Origin: Ehretia macrophylla
Taxonomy: Eukaryota; Streptophyta; Magnoliopsida; Boraginales; Ehretiaceae
DNA: 64,000 nt
Assembly (NCBI GenBank): GCA_037974665.1
Contig: CM075775.1
Span: 32,803,732-32,867,731, forward strand
Direction: 5' to 3'
A model generated the notes under the pieces. That model made no database searches and was not told the origin of the DNA. It saw nothing but the letters and a program-made list of their open reading frames with translations. The position numbers and the translations under genes are program-made. This document shows, in pieces, positions 12,384 through 25,513 of this stretch. Position 1 is the first letter of the stretch. Each line of letters begins with the position of its first letter.

Positions 12384-13974
12384 TCTATAGGGAGTGTACT
12401 TTCAAAGTAGTTTATTATTAACGTAATAATTACTTTGGTAAATTAGCGAATCAATATAAAAATATTGTCCTGGAAAAGCCATTATTTCAATTGGCAAAAG
12501 AATCAAACTAAGAAATTAAATGAGATGGATGGTCTAATGCGCCCAATAAAGAATTGGTACATGTTATGGTTATAAATGATTCATTTTCTTTAATTTTTAT
12601 TTGGAGAGAGAGAAGCTGTGATTTGTTCATTGGTCCAATCATCCAAATAGTTGGAGGAGAACAATTACATTAATAGAACAACCTATATAATTACAAGTAA
12701 TCAAATATTGGTGTACTCGTTTATGCATAATTTTTTTTAATATAAATTATAAACAATTTTGGCTTTATGTTTAAAATAATCTTTTTTATGATGATAAGTC
12801 ACAATATGTTATAACTAAATCAATATTTATTTTAAGCACATTATAACAAAAATAAAATCTTTAAGATAGGACTCCTGCTCAATATAGTACTGACATAACA
12901 TACAAAAAAAAGAGAAATAAATAACTATAGTAATTGTAAATAAAAAAAAGTCCCTTTCATTAGATGTAGGAAAATTATTGCTTAAAAAATTAATTTTCTT
13001 TTCAAAAATTTATTTATGCTCTATTCAACACATAACAAATTAGAAATTCAATTTAAATTGAGATTAAAAAAATTTCAAGCATAACATGTATAAATTAAAA
13101 AAAAAAAAACTATATATAAAAAAAACTAAAAGGGGGTAATGTACACGCAACGAAAACATCCTTAGAAAGCTCTAAAATCGATCTACACCGATCAGATTAT
13201 TGAAGCTTGAGTCGCGAACATGCTCACCAATTTCAGCTTAATTGGATAAGAAATCACCATTTGATCATATGTTTGATGAAGACTAACAATTTTTTCTCAT
13301 ATTTTCCTCTCCTTTCTTTTTCTATTTTCTCTCGATTTCTCTCTCTTTCTCTTCACTCAACAGAAGTACAAAACATATCATTATCAATATAAAAAAACAA
13401 AATAAAATATATTTAAAAAAAAATTGTTGGTCAAAAAATAAGAATAAGGCACCTCTATCACTTCTCTACCTCGCGTACCTTCTCATCGTTTTAATACTAA
13501 AACGTAAAAATTGTTCTTTTTCCAACCACACCCTAAGCTTGAAGTGGCTCTGCCACTAACGGCTGGAGAATGTCAACTTACAATTGGAGAAAATTCACAT
13601 AGTCAACCCGATTTATACCGGGTAAATAATACATTTAGCTTTTTATATTTGTCGTGTTAAATGAGTTCATCCCTTATTTTCAAGTGTTATCAAATGGTAT
13701 GGGGCTCAAGTCTTATTGTCACTCATTTAAAAATATTAAAATATTATTGACGTGCAAGGGTCAAAACGAATCCTGTTAGCATATGCGGGTTGGGCTTGTT
13801 AATTAAAGACATTAAATAATATCATAAACTACTTTTAACCTAATCCAATACCGGCGAATTGGTGCAACATGTATCAAGAGTGAACTCATCATGCTATTTC
13901 ACTATCCGACTTAGCCAATTGTCATGCAATTCAAGATCACCAATAGCCAATTGTCATGCAATTTAAGAGCCATC

Positions 13975-13981
13975 TATATAT
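13975..13981 (+). promoter_or_regulatory. TATA-box candidate of ubiquitin-fold gene copy 1
   Basis: TATATAT lies about 137 bases before the ATG at 14113 and is conserved in copy 2 at the same distance. A second TATA-like stretch (TTATATAATTC) lies about 30 bases further on. The assignment rests on position and conservation only. Confidence 0.45.
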
Positions 13982-14112
13982 GTGCCCGTCGCATGAACCT
14001 CTCTTATATAATTCATCTACTACTAAACTTTCTATCCAAACCAAAACAAACTCAAACTAAATTTTTACCACAGTGCTGTTTGTTTTATTGCTTTGGCTCA
14101 ACCTTGGTGGCT

Positions 14113-14358
14113 ATGGCTTCAGCAGAAAAAATCGAAATAATGGTAGAATCAGAGACATGTGAGATGTATGTGAAGGTGAAAGAGACAGATATGGTGAAAG
14201 ACTTGCTGAAGATAGTCCAGAAGGCATGGGGTGATGGTACTGAATATATGACTCTTCATCATCATTCTACATTCATGGAAAATGACAAACCCTTATCTGC
14301 ATACAATATCAAAAAAGGCTCTGTCGTTCAAGTCAAAGTTTATTGTGAAGCTCCTTGA
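14113..14358 (+). CDS. Small ubiquitin-fold protein, copy 1 (81 aa)
   Basis: A single-exon 81-residue protein beginning MASAEKIEIMVES. The layout follows the ubiquitin fold: strand (IEIMVES), strand (MYVKVKET), helix (VKDLLKIVQKAWG), strand (YMTLHHH), then DKPLSAYNIKKGSVVQVKV, which parallels the ubiquitin segment around GRTLADYNIQKESTLHLVL. It stops at EAP with no C-terminal Gly-Gly, so by family rules it cannot be conjugated like ubiquitin. It is more likely a stand-alone ubiquitin-like adaptor of unknown role. I chose the inner ATG at 14113 rather than the upstream in-frame start because the paralogue at 30487 is conserved only from this point. The coding sequence is identical to the copy at 27342-27587. 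Confidence 0.7.
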   Translation: MASAEKIEIMVESETCEMYVKVKETDMVKDLLKIVQKAWGDGTEYMTLHHHSTFMENDKPLSAYNIKKGSVVQVKVYCEAP

Positions 14359-14963
14359 ACTTATGATAATTAATCAATAATTAGCACTTTGCCATTAGGG
14401 GTGAAAAATCTCCCAGGATGATTTGGTTTTAATTTTCCGGCTTTGCCTCCCTTAATTTTAAGTCAAAAAAAAAAAAAAAAGATGTAGCATTGCTAATGAC
14501 TTTAGCAGCCATCTTTCAATTAATAGTAGGAGTATTCATGAACTATAATCTTATAATCTCCATGTATCCTTTTCTAGCGTCTGATAATAATAATAATAAA
14601 GTTTTATTTTGTGTTTTTATTTATACATGATCAAGTACAAATCAGAATCTGATACTCGACAATTGGGAAAAGCAACCTATATAATTTTAAACAAGCAAGT
14701 AGTCTTTAAAATTAAACGTGGTATCGTATAACTTGAACTTCTTTTCTTTTTCTATTTTTTGTTCGATAACCAAAACGTTCTATTAATACTCTAAAAATAT
14801 TTAAAAATGTGTTAGAAATACAAAGAGGATATACATATCAAACTACGCACACGTTACTCTAGTTCATTAGTAACCTATTTTTACATAATGTCCACCAGCA
14901 TTTTTTTTTGAGTTAAAACCACGAGGTATTCCTACACTCAAAGGTGCGAGACTAATCCCCATA

Positions 14964-15249
14964 CCTTGATGCACATATTATACTATCTTTATCCTGTTTA
15001 AGGACAAAAAGGTAATAACCTTAGTTGCTTTTGATGATAATTAATCAGATATACAGTATTGCTAAAATAGATTGTTTAGTTGAAAAATGTTGAAGAGAAC
15101 CCAAATTTGTTGTGAAATTATTTGATTTTCTTTTAGGGTTTATGTTGATAATAGGAAATTTCAAGATGGTTTAGACGATTTTGAGCATATGGTAAATTGT
15201 GGATACATAATTGATGAGAAGTCTTGTGTGGTTTATTTACTTGTATAGT
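14964..15249 (+). pseudogene. Fragment of the neighbouring PPR gene (5' part), copy 1
   Basis: This matches bases about 32613-32912 inside the intact PPR gene (residues roughly 92-192). Shared landmarks are CTTGATGC.CATATTAT, TTAGTTGCTT.TGATGATAAT, GTTTATG.TGATAATAGG and GATGAGAAGTCTTGT. It has internal deletions and frame changes and ends in an in-frame TAG. It has no start codon and no downstream PPR repeats, so it is a non-functional relic carried with the ubiquitin-fold gene. Confidence 0.85.
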
Positions 15250-15648
15250 TGTATCGTTAAACTAATTCAATATTTAGCTGTCTGAAAATGCATATGGTGG
15301 TTTGTCGTAGGATTTTTTTAATATGATGAGTAACCTTAAGTAGAAGTATATTAAATTCACTTTCAAATTATAAATTTGTATTCAAACGGTACACTTAATT
15401 CATATACCAACACATGTACTAATTCAATCAACAGACACTCAAACTCAACCTTAATCCACTATATATCAAACTACGTATTGTTTATTCCGAGCACACGTAT
15501 ACCGTCTATTCGAGCCCGTGTACTTCACCATCAGCCCTTAAGGGTGTTTTTTTTTTTTTTTTGCTAAGTAAGCAAAGTATTTCATTGAAGCTCAATAAAA
15601 ATCATTTACAATATCCTACCAAACCAAAGTGAGATTAAACAAATATAT

Positions 15649-16079
15649 TGAAGGATTTTAATAAACAATACGGATTCTTTCATAAAACCGTAAATTGATA
15701 CTAACCTCGTAGTAGATACGGAGGAAATATCAGGAATTAACCACGCTTGTTCCACCGTATAAAAGGCCGCGAATCGGAGTTCTAAATACGAGATTTAGAA
15801 CTATATTGTCACAACTTAAGAGCCATTTTGATTTGATTGTTTACACACAATAAACTTGCAAAGAGAGTTCTTTGGGAGAGAGAAGAGAAGGAGAGAACAT
15901 AAGATTATTCTTTTGTATCTTATGTTTTCTCAAAACTGAACGTATCAGTTTTTGAAGTAAATCAAACTGATATGTTGGATATGGGAAGTTATCTGGAAAA
16001 CTTCCCATAACCTCCTATTAATCTAAATAGGTTGGGTCGGGTCAACCCATATTGGGCGGCCCAACCCCAAAATCTAACA
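15649..16079 (-). repeat. LTR of the copia element (3' LTR in element orientation)
   Basis: Begins TGAAGGATTTTAATA and ends AATCTAACA on the + strand. It pairs with 24030-24457. Differences are mainly transitions plus a short indel cluster around 15855. Confidence 0.88.
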
Positions 16080-18492
16080 TCTCTCACTCGTACAAGATGG
16101 GTAGATTCTTATCTACCACTATCTCTCTCTATGACCTGGTTGGGAACTATTATCAAATTCATACGGGCAAATAAGTTGTGCGACCCGCGAGCACACAACA
16201 AATGGAAGCTCTGACCGTGCACCTATTAGGGATGACATGGGAGTTACGGTCTTCAACGGAAGAAAAAGTCTCGCTGTACCCTAGACCAGTTTAAGTTCAC
16301 ATCAGTTAACATATACCTTATGTCTCGTAGGCTATGTTTGACCTTTAAATCTCAAATATGTATTAATAGTTATATTCAATCACAAAAATTGTATAACTGG
16401 TCGACTAATGAACACATGCGGGCCCAAATGCCAACAGTCTTCCCTTCGCTCTAATATCCTTCTAAACCAACTCAACCACTTTCTTGGACATGTCCCATAT
16501 GATCGAATCTACCGTGATCTTTAGGCGACACACCAAAGTAGCTAACATTGAACTTGACCTATCAAAATATGAGCGTAGGTCACTAAGGGTATCCCAAAGA
16601 AGCATTTATTGCTTCAAGGACTCATACAGTGGTGAAGCAGGGATCCATTCACCCACTTCCTTTTACAGTCGCAAAGTACACATGGTATGAAACATATGTT
16701 ACGGTGTGACTTCCCTTATAAGGGGCGTATGTCTTTATCTAAATCAAACACCGTACAAATCTTGGTTTAGTTATCACTTAGAAACTAACCTGAATCCTCA
16801 AACTTAATACACTTAGTAATCAATGTTTCAAATATGGCTACCAATAGGTTATATGGACTGTAGGAATCCATATCGAGGTCATGTCAGTCTTTAATTGTAA
16901 CATATACAATTAAGAGATCTCATCTTAATATTGTCACATAAACAAATTCCAAACCAATACATAAGGCGACGTATCTTATATGAGTATAGTATTTCCTTAC
17001 GAATACTAAACAACTCATATCGTCTCATCTTTGCACGCTCCAACTGCGCCAGAGGCAATTGCTCGTGTGAGAGAGACAATCTCATCAACCTGTCGACATA
17101 CTTTTCGATGCCAATTTGTGCTAGCATACTCATATTCGATTTCTTCCAAACTTATCATAAAGACAAGGCACTAAGCAAACACATGAAAAAAAATTTGTTC
17201 ACTATGAACTGGCATCAAATACTCACTAGTATGAGTACATTAGTAATTACACAACACAAAACATCAATATCAAGTCTTATGCAATCCTAGAGATTCTACT
17301 GCAACAAATACATATCTCTGGATATGGACTTATCGAGTGGGTCACTACCATCTCATGCGTAGGTGAGTGTTCTACAGTCACTTCTTTTTATGACACAAAG
17401 CCATAATATCTATGTACTAGGTTTCGCCATGAAATTTAGGATCCTTAGCATAGGCGATGGCTAATTAGTGGGCACAATAGATTGTTAACTTGTCTCAAGT
17501 TCATTATGATCTCTCGAGCCATACTACTCCTTGCATAGCTATTGAGCATGCTATGCAAATTTGCTTCTTGCTATTCCATAAAGTAGTGCCATTGATCAAC
17601 AAGTGAGCATACCAAGAGGTAACTTTAAGCTCATTTGAGTCACCGCCCAAATTAGCATTTGTGCATCTCTACTAATAGAGATCAATACTTTAATGGCATT
17701 GGCAAAATCTAGATTTCCTTTCAAATACCTCATGATCCTTATGGCAACGATGCAATGAACTTATCAAAGATTTGATTTGGTAACAACTTACCAACCTCAC
17801 GACAAAAACAAATATGTAGCCATGTATACACCACAATATATACTAGGCTACCTATGGTGCTTGAATAATGAACATTTCTATCTCATCAATCTATTCTGCC
17901 ATTAGGGGATGCATCCCTTGGCTTAGACTTTCTTCTTTGGTTGCGGGAGCATCTATAGGTTTGTAGACTTACACGTGGAGTCATTCAAGAACTTGTTTGA
18001 CATATGATTCTTGTAACAAAATAAGAATACAAGAATCATATATTGACCCCTTTGGATCTTGACTCTTAACACACAAGCTACTCCACCAATGTCCTTCATC
18101 CCACAAAGTTGAGGACAACTAACTACTTTCTAATAGTGATTATATACTCCTTGTCATTTCTGATCAATAATATCATCTATCTAGAGAGATAGAATCACAT
18201 ATCTACTCTCATATTAATTGACATATACACAGAAGCCTTATTGAACCAATTGAAAATCATACAAAATGAATTTTTCTTGCATTTCTCTACTAAGAAACAT
18301 GACTTTTACATCTACCTGATGTAATTCGAGGTTCAACTAAGTGACATGATTAGAAATGGGTGAATTGATATTAGTCACTGGCGAGCTTAATATCTGATAT
18401 TAAATTCAATTGTTCTTCCATTGCTTTTATCCGACTTTCCTTACAAAAAGATAAGAGAACTTCAGCCATTAGCTAAGATTCATCATCATCTT

Positions 18493-18931
18493 AACTACTA
18501 ATCATATGAAAAAACTTATTTTCATAATCACCCGGTAGTGAAACAAACTCACATTGATCACGAATCTTAACTAGTAATCATATGAAAAACTTATTTTTAT
18601 AATCACCCGGTAGTGAAATGAACTCACATTGGTCACGAAACATATTCGAGTTGATCAAACTGATATTACTATTGCAAGTGAACATGATCCACAAATCGGT
18701 TAATGAAACAAACTCACTTTGATCTTGAAACAAATTCAAGTTGACCATACCAAACCGGTGTATAGTGAAACAAACTCACATTGATCATGAATCTTAACTA
18801 GTAATCATATGAAAAACTTATTTTCATAATCACCTGGTAGTGAAACGAACTCACATTGATCACGAAACATATTCGATTTGATCAAACTGATATTATTATT
18901 GCAAGTAAACATGATCCACAAACCGGTTAAT
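18493..18931. repeat. Tandem repeat inside the copia element (period about 227)
   Basis: Segments 18565-18704 and 18792-18931 share CTTAACTAGTAATCATATG through AACATGATCCACAAA.CGGTTAAT with few changes. A partial third copy starts at about 18493 (AATCATATGAAAAAACTT). This is a local duplication within the dead element. Confidence 0.8.
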
Positions 18932-19457
18932 ATCTCCCACTTGGATCAGTGAACGAAAGCATGTCCTTATTTCAATTGAAAATTTGTGAGGGATAAGACT
19001 ATTATGAGCATTCAATTCAGATAACTGAATCTCCTACTAGGAAATTCTATACCCAAGAATGTTGAGTTCAGACACACTCCCACTATATGTTCAGCAATGA
19101 ACATTCCCTTTGGAGCGTTCAAAGTACCAAATAGAAATACATATATTTCCTTTCGATTAAAATTTCTCAAGCACATGAGAAATGTCATGAACAAAAGTAG
19201 TCAATTCACAGGGTCATAAGTCATCGCGGACTAGTTCACTACCTGTCCATGACTCAATAGAGAGTTGAAATGACTAATTTCTAGGGCTCTCGGTGAAGTA
19301 GACATATATATGACAGTTATATATTCTCAACACAAAATTGAGAAATCTATATGAGCCATCATATACTTAACCACATCCAATGATGTTTTATTCCTTCTTT
19401 CTACAACATCTCATAGTTGCGAAGTTCTAGGAATAATTAGCTCTCAAGATATACTTG

Positions 19458-20663
19458 TTAGGTGAATTATTGATATATTATTTTAGCATTTTTTCACTTA
19501 AATTTTGTTAGTTCTTGAGTAATTTATGAGCAATTTGATTGGTTTTGTGTTTGATTTGCGATGCAGGTAATTTCCAAAGGACAATCTAAGTTTTGAGGCA
19601 AAGATTGAAAAGAAATGACAAAGGATTAGCTTTCATGCAACTTGTGCAAAGATTGAAGAAAAATCAGAGGTAGCACAGTCATAGCGTAGCTGCGCACCGT
19701 TGCTGGAAAATTAAGGGCAATTTTGTAAAAAGGCGCGAAAAGAAGAAACCCAAGGTTAAAAATAGGAAAATAAACGTAAGAAAGGGGCTTTTGGCTGGCG
19801 GCTAGTTCTAGATAACAAAAACAACGTTTAGAGAGGAGAAAATGCGAGGAAAACTTCAAGATTGACGAGGAAGGACAGAACAGAGACAAGATTTTGCCAC
19901 GACTTTCTTGTGATTTCTAGTTTTTTTTTTCTCTCTCTCATCATGAACTTCATTAGATTTTGGATTTTATTTACACTTATTATGAGTTGCTAGATTATTT
20001 TTTTAGGGCTACGATATAGCCAGATTTTGATCACTCGGATTTTGTTGGTTTAACTGATTGATTGGATTATTATATTTTTATGCTGAGTATTTCATGCTAT
20101 GCTTAATGCCTGTGATTGTCTGGCCAACAATCGCTTATTCTGTGGTTTGGTTTGAGATTGAGAAGTGATAACTAGATTAGACCACGTGTGGAATGCCATT
20201 AAATTATCATAAACTAGAGATAATTATGAGATCTAGTGCAACGTTTAAGTTTCTAGGACATAATGCATTCCATAAGTTCACAATTATCACAGAGATGTAG
20301 GTAGCTTGCTTATTGGGATAAGTTATTGATACTTGAGAAAGATTAATATCTACCTTAGTGAAATTGCTGGCAGCATAAGGAATAATCGTCAATTGGATTT
20401 AATTAACAGATTCGAGTAGGATGAATCTTGGTGAAATCGGAACCCCTAGAGCTTTACAATTATTGAATCAACTTTTTCATAAAACTCGCAATTGTTTATT
20501 GTTAGTTTCATTAGTTTTGTTAACTCTTTAGCTTTTAATTACAAACTCTCAAATTTTGATTGTCTGAATAAAGTTAGAGCTAAATCAATTTTGGTAGTTA
20601 ATAATTTCAGTCATCGTGGGAACGATCTTTACTTATCACTTTATTACTTGTTGTGATACGTGC
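19458..20663 (+). mobile_element. Nested insertion, solo-LTR-like, inside copia integrase
   Basis: The copia integrase reading is interrupted between about 19457 and 20669 by 1.2 kb of unrelated non-coding sequence. ACTTG occurs at both edges (19453-19457 and 20664-20668), consistent with a 5-bp target-site duplication. Removing the insert keeps the integrase frame. Its end (TCGTGGGAACGATCTTTACTTATC, in two parts, near 20612-20640) resembles the 3' end of gypsy-type LTRs. The termini are not clean TG...CA, so calling it a solo LTR is an inference. Confidence 0.55.
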
Positions 20664-23229
20664 ACTTGCGTTAGAAATCTCAGAAACAATACATGTTTCA
20701 TTACAAGTCCTTTTGAACGAATCAAATGGATATACCCGACCACAATCGGTTATCAAAGATTTCACTGTATGTCTGATCGATTCTCAACAAGGTTTAAATT
20801 ACGCCTAAAGTAATTAAAAGCTTTGGACTTGTGAGAAAACAAAAAGACAAGCCGACAGCTTGTGAAATCGTAATTAATGAAACATCAGGCCTCTTTCCAT
20901 GCCCTAACATTCTTTGGTCGATAAATTTCAGGATGATAAATTGCAATGGAAAGCTAGCTCACAAGCCTTTGCCAAACATCTTTATTGTGATTTACTGGCT
21001 AGGAAACATTCATACAAGGGCATATAGAATTGTGTTAATCACAGACTCAAAAGACCTTCTCTTGCGAGTCTGTTCATTCTATTTTGCCTAATATGCCTAG
21101 CTTGCTATACAACAAATTTCAACGATGTAGCGTTAATAACACATATTCATATAGCAATGGTTCTTGATGTTTAATGCATAGAACAAGAAGACCATCCACA
21201 ATATAACCAGATTTATAATGATTTGTTCCTAACAATTTGACTGAGTTCTATATATACGAAGTTGAGAACTTAATCGTAAGAGGATTTTATCCATAGACCA
21301 AGTATTTCTAGAATTGGAGCTTATAGGATACATGGGAAAAATTAGAGTTTGACCATCACATAGTGGTAGCTTACAAGTACCGATGCCCTTGTCTTCAAAC
21401 TCTCGGATTATTTCTTACAAACATCCACCGTAATTCACCCAAAATTTAACGGTATTGTAAATGCTCCTTCATGTCTAGTTATAGGGTTAGACACTTAGTC
21501 TTCAGCTCAGGGCAATTCCGAGCTTAGTGACCGTTCTTATGACAATTGTAGCACATAACTCAAATTTGTCACACATACGTCTGACCTTCTTGACCTCTCA
21601 GTCAGCTTATCATTTCCTTTTGTCATTGGAGTTAGTGCCCCTTGTGCTTGGATCCTCATGACCCTTGCTTATTGGACTTAGCTACATAAGCTTGACCAAT
21701 GGCCTAGATGGCTAAGAGACGTTACCTACAATCTCCAGTTGACGTTTTATGTTTGGAACGTCTTAACATTCCTATTGTATGTCATGTTGACAATTATGTG
21801 CACTCAGCTAGATGGAAATGATACGATGACAACTTGTACTAGTTGTTCATCAGTGAGAATGTGGCCAATTGCCTTCAATTCTCAAATTATGTTTGACGTC
21901 TCGGAAATGTTACCCCTTAGGAGCATTGTAATGCTTTCAGCATGTGTCGAACTTGATTGTAAGCTGACGTGGCTTAAAAATAAAAATTCCACTGAACTTT
22001 TCTCTCAAGCTTTCAAAATCCCCACATTAGTAGGTCATACTTCATGATAAGTATTGAGGTGTAATACACAATGCTCAACAACGTGATGCGAGCAATAGTA
22101 TTTATCCAACCGGATAGTTTTCTACTTCTAATACTGAGTGGTGTTACCACCCTCATGGTTTACCACAATATAACTCAGTGTTTCAAGTACCTATTTGCTA
22201 CTCAAGGATATTATGAAGTTGATGATGCCACATTTGCAATCATCACCGTTCATTTTTCCCACAGCAATGATATTTTGCGGTTATCATAAATAACCACAAC
22301 ATAGATATCTCTGATGTTCGGTACTAGTACATTTAGATGTTAAATTCTACTAGAACAAGTATTTAAATTGTAATAAAGTGACATAAGGTATAGTACTAAT
22401 AGATTGTAGAACAACCTATCAAATTCTACAGATCAAATGTCACAATGATCACAATTTAATCCTATTCAAGTTGAAACATTAGTTCCGAAAATGAATTACT
22501 TAAATTCACATGTTTGGGAACTAATAGTTCTAGATTAGAATCACACCAATCTCAATCTTAGAACTCCCACTCAGATAAAGGATTAATAAACAAATTATTA
22601 ATCTAATAACATATGCAACATATGCTTATGATAAAGGCATGATGATAAAGTCAAATATTAACATGAATTAGTATTTAACATATAAATTACTAATAAAATT
22701 AGACAAAACACAACTACTCCTTAATGTTCTCTTTCTCCTTATTATTTGGTCCGGTCCACTAGAGTTGACACATTCAATTCTTTAACACATGTGGACCTTA
22801 ATGATTGGTTATGTAGAAGTTGTCTCAAACTTATCGAGATCCAAAAAATACATTTTGGTTCTACGTGTTAGGAGAAAAAGGAATATGTCTAATATTACAC
22901 ATAAATCACATATGATTATCATATGCTCATCAAAGATATCCCATAAAATATTTAATATTACACGTAAATATTAAAAGTAAAACGAAATAGGGAATAATCA
23001 GTTTGGGCCAATTATAGTACGTGTTTGTATGTCCAGTAATTGTGAAAATCTTTCTCGCAGTTTGTTTAACTCGCACATTCCTCGAATGACTACTAAAGTC
23101 CTCGGGTTAATAAACAAACTTTAATACATAACTATCTAATAAATTAATTTCAAAAATTAATAATGCACGTAGCATGTATTAATGTTGTACACAACATGTA
23201 TAATGAAATTACATAAATTTCATACTTTG

Positions 23230-23475
23230 AAATGAAATTACAAAAATTTCATGTCACTTATTGTAAAGATTACAATAAAATTACACGAATTTGGATATTT
23301 AAATGAAATTACAAAAATTTCATGTCCCTAATTGTAAATATTACAATAAAATTACACAAATTTTAGGCATTTAAATGAAATTACAAAAATTTCTTGCCAC
23401 TAATTGTAAATATTACAATAAATTACACAAATTTGATAATTTTAATGAAATTACTCATAATTTCATGCCATAATT
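23230..23475. repeat. Tandem repeat in the copia 5' leader (period about 71)
   Basis: About 3.5 copies of a unit starting AATGAAATTACAAAAATTTCATG and containing ATTGTAAATATTACAATAAA begin near 23230, 23301, 23372 and 23442. It lies between the primer-binding site and the gag remains in element orientation. A second short repeat (ATTATCACAAAGATAATGA) follows at 23520-23655. Confidence 0.8.
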
Positions 23476-24007
23476 GAAATTAATTTAAGTTATGTATTAG
23501 TCTAGCAAGAAATAAAGGTCAAATCACAATTATCACAAAGATAATGATCTTAATTAAGAACATAGGGTCAAAAATGAGATTATTACATAGATAATAGCTC
23601 ATTTAGTGAACATGGGGTCCAAAAAGACATTATCACAAAGATAATGAGTCAAATTTCAAATAATACAACTTATGTATTAATTTTTTCCTTCTTTAAAAAA
23701 AAAAAAAGCAGATAAAAGGGCAAAATAGTAACGAAAAACCGCAGATAAAGTGTTTTGATCAGTCTGACAATCAAACTTTAAAAATTCGTAATAAATTCGT
23801 TACTTAACAAAAAATTATGAAATTTGCGCCGTTAAAATCCTTGCGACGAACAATTTCGACTAGTGCCAAAAATACACATATTCACGATACTTTACAGAAA
23901 CGTAAATTCACAATTATTACGTCTATATTACTCAAATTGCAATAATTCTACAATTTAACATGCATATGCACATATATACTGTAGAGAACAAATATCTAGG
24001 GAGAACC

Positions 24008-24029
24008 AACGATTTGGCTCTGATACCAA
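24008..24029 (-). other. Primer-binding site of the copia element (initiator Met tRNA type)
   Basis: The minus strand reads TTGGTATCAGAGCCAAATCG immediately inside the LTR. TGGTATCAGAGC is the usual complement of the plant initiator tRNA-Met 3' end in copia elements. It fixes the element's orientation as minus. Confidence 0.85.
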
Positions 24030-24457
24030 TGAAGGATTTTAATACACAATACGGATTCTTTCATAAGACCGTAAATTGATACTAACCTCGTAGTAGATGC
24101 GGAAGAAATCTCAGGAATTAACCACGTTTGTTCCGCCGTATAAAAGGCTGCGAATCGGAGTTCTAAATACGAGATTTAGAACTATATTGCCACAACTTAA
24201 GAGCCCTTTTGATTTGATTGTTTACACACAGTAAATTGACAGCGAGAGTTTTTTGGGAAAGAGAAGAGGAGAGAACAGAAGACTATTCTTATGTATCTTA
24301 TCTTTTCTCAAAACTGAACGTATCAGTTTTTGAAGTAAATCAAACTGATATGTTGGATATGGGAAGTTATTTGGATAACTTCCCATAACCTCCTATTAAT
24401 CCAAATAGGTAGGGTCGGGTTAACCCATATTAGGCGACTCAACCCCAAAATCCAACA
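24030..24457 (-). repeat. LTR of the copia element (5' LTR in element orientation)
   Basis: Begins TGAAGGATTTTAATACAC and ends AATCCAACA on the + strand, next to the primer-binding site. It pairs with 15649-16079. Confidence 0.88.
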
Positions 24458-24949
24458 TATATCCCCAAGGCCCCATTGGTTACTAATAGTTTCATTTACA
24501 AGACTTCCACCCCCCCTCCCACCCCCCAACCCCCAAATTCTCATTCAGACTAGTTGCATCACCTCATTAATAAGTTGCTCTTCCGAGTATGATTAGTTAT
24601 CTTCTAATCTATCCTCAATTGAGCGAGAGTTAAAAAGAATAGAAAAAAAAAGATTTGTGATTAATCGGTAATTAATAATATAATTATCTGATTTTGTAGG
24701 ACAAAATAGTATTTTTGAGGAGAAAAAACTATTCAACACCTAATAGGTCATTATGAAACTTCTGAAAATGCACGAAAATAACACTGTTAAAACTTTTAAT
24801 AATTTCCCATCCCCAAATTGACAACTACACAATAGTGATAACAATAGATGATTTCATTGTTTAACATAGTTATATTAGATTCTATCACTAAGAATCTTCT
24901 AATAATGTATTAATTAGCTGCGACGTGAGGAGAAGTTATTTATGATGAG

Positions 24950-25513
24950 GGGGAATGAGTTTGTACAAAATAACATACAACATTCGTAATGACTTAAACT
25001 CTTACCAACCATATACATATACTAGTGCCTAACCACCACAGCTAACTCATATTTTAAAAACTTTTACAACTTTTTCGCTATTGATCGAGGAGCCAAATAT
25101 GTGTTTTTTTTTTTAAAAAAAAAATTCATATTTTTTAAAAAAAAATTTTTAGGTAGACTTGAGAAAAAAAAAATTGCTAAAGTAATAAAGTTGAGATTTG
25201 AGTAGAAAATGATAGTTTTTTTATAAAAAAGAAAAGAAAAAAAGATTTTTTAACTACTTAAAATTAGGCAAAAACTAGCAAAAATAATTTTGCAGTAGTG
25301 GTGATTTAAACTTTCACCAACCAAATGAAGATACTTGTTACTAACCACCAAGATTAACCTATATCTTAGTAACTTTTGTAACTTCTAATCTATTTATTGA
25401 AATGACTAAATCTATTTTTTTTAAAAAAAATACATTAAATATATATATATATATATTTATAAATTTTTGAAGGTTGGGGGGCCGGGAGCTTCCGTCCCCC
25501 TCCCTCCGCCCTG
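24950..25513. other. Spacer between the two duplication units
   Basis: AT-rich spacer with long A and T runs. It contains an imperfect direct repeat of about 100 bases: the stretch near 24985-25085 (CTTACCAACCATATACATATAC, in parts) resembles 25299-25405. Its right end is an (AT)n tract and a G/C-rich patch at 25470-25510. No gene is seen. Confidence 0.5.

Larger units (their letters stand above)
15649..24457 (-). mobile_element. Decayed Ty1/copia LTR retrotransposon, 8.8 kb, TSD TATAT
   Basis: LTRs at 15649-16079 and 24030-24457 both run TG...CA and are flanked by TATAT (15644-15648 and 24458-24462). The primer-binding site TTGGTATCAGAGC lies just inside the right-hand LTR on the minus strand, so transcription runs right to left. 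Decayed minus-strand coding remains are: a CCHC knuckle with a stop inside (CYNCHKNGH, near 21530), the pre-integrase region (RLAREGLL, near 21070), integrase (DVVERRNKTS, near 19400), reverse transcriptase (ILLIRNDKE, near 18150) and RNase H (near 17600). Stops and frameshifts occur throughout. By eye the LTRs differ at roughly 6-7% of positions, so it is much older than the gypsy element at 41-51 kb. Confidence 0.88.
12384..24949. repeat. Segmental tandem duplication, copy 1 (interrupted by an LTR retrotransposon)
   Basis: From TCTATAGGGAGT at about 12384 to TTTATGATGAG at about 24949 this region matches 25514-29364 in the same order and orientation. Without the 8.8 kb inserted element it is about 3.75 kb. 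The unit contains a small ubiquitin-fold gene, a decayed PPR-gene fragment and a poly-T retroposon tail (15547-15640). Identity by eye is roughly 93-95% in the flanks and above 99% around the ubiquitin-fold gene. Copy 1 also has a small local duplication of GCCAATTGTCATGCAATT at about 13914-13962 that copy 2 lacks. Confidence 0.9.

Noticed and set aside
16032-17290. Several 60-119 residue frames just inside the copia LTR
   Set aside because: They fall in decayed element sequence on the strand opposite to the element and match nothing recognisable.
23200-23655. Regularly spaced repeats that could suggest a CRISPR-like array
   Set aside because: The repeats are contiguous tandem units with no unique spacers, in a plant retrotransposon leader.
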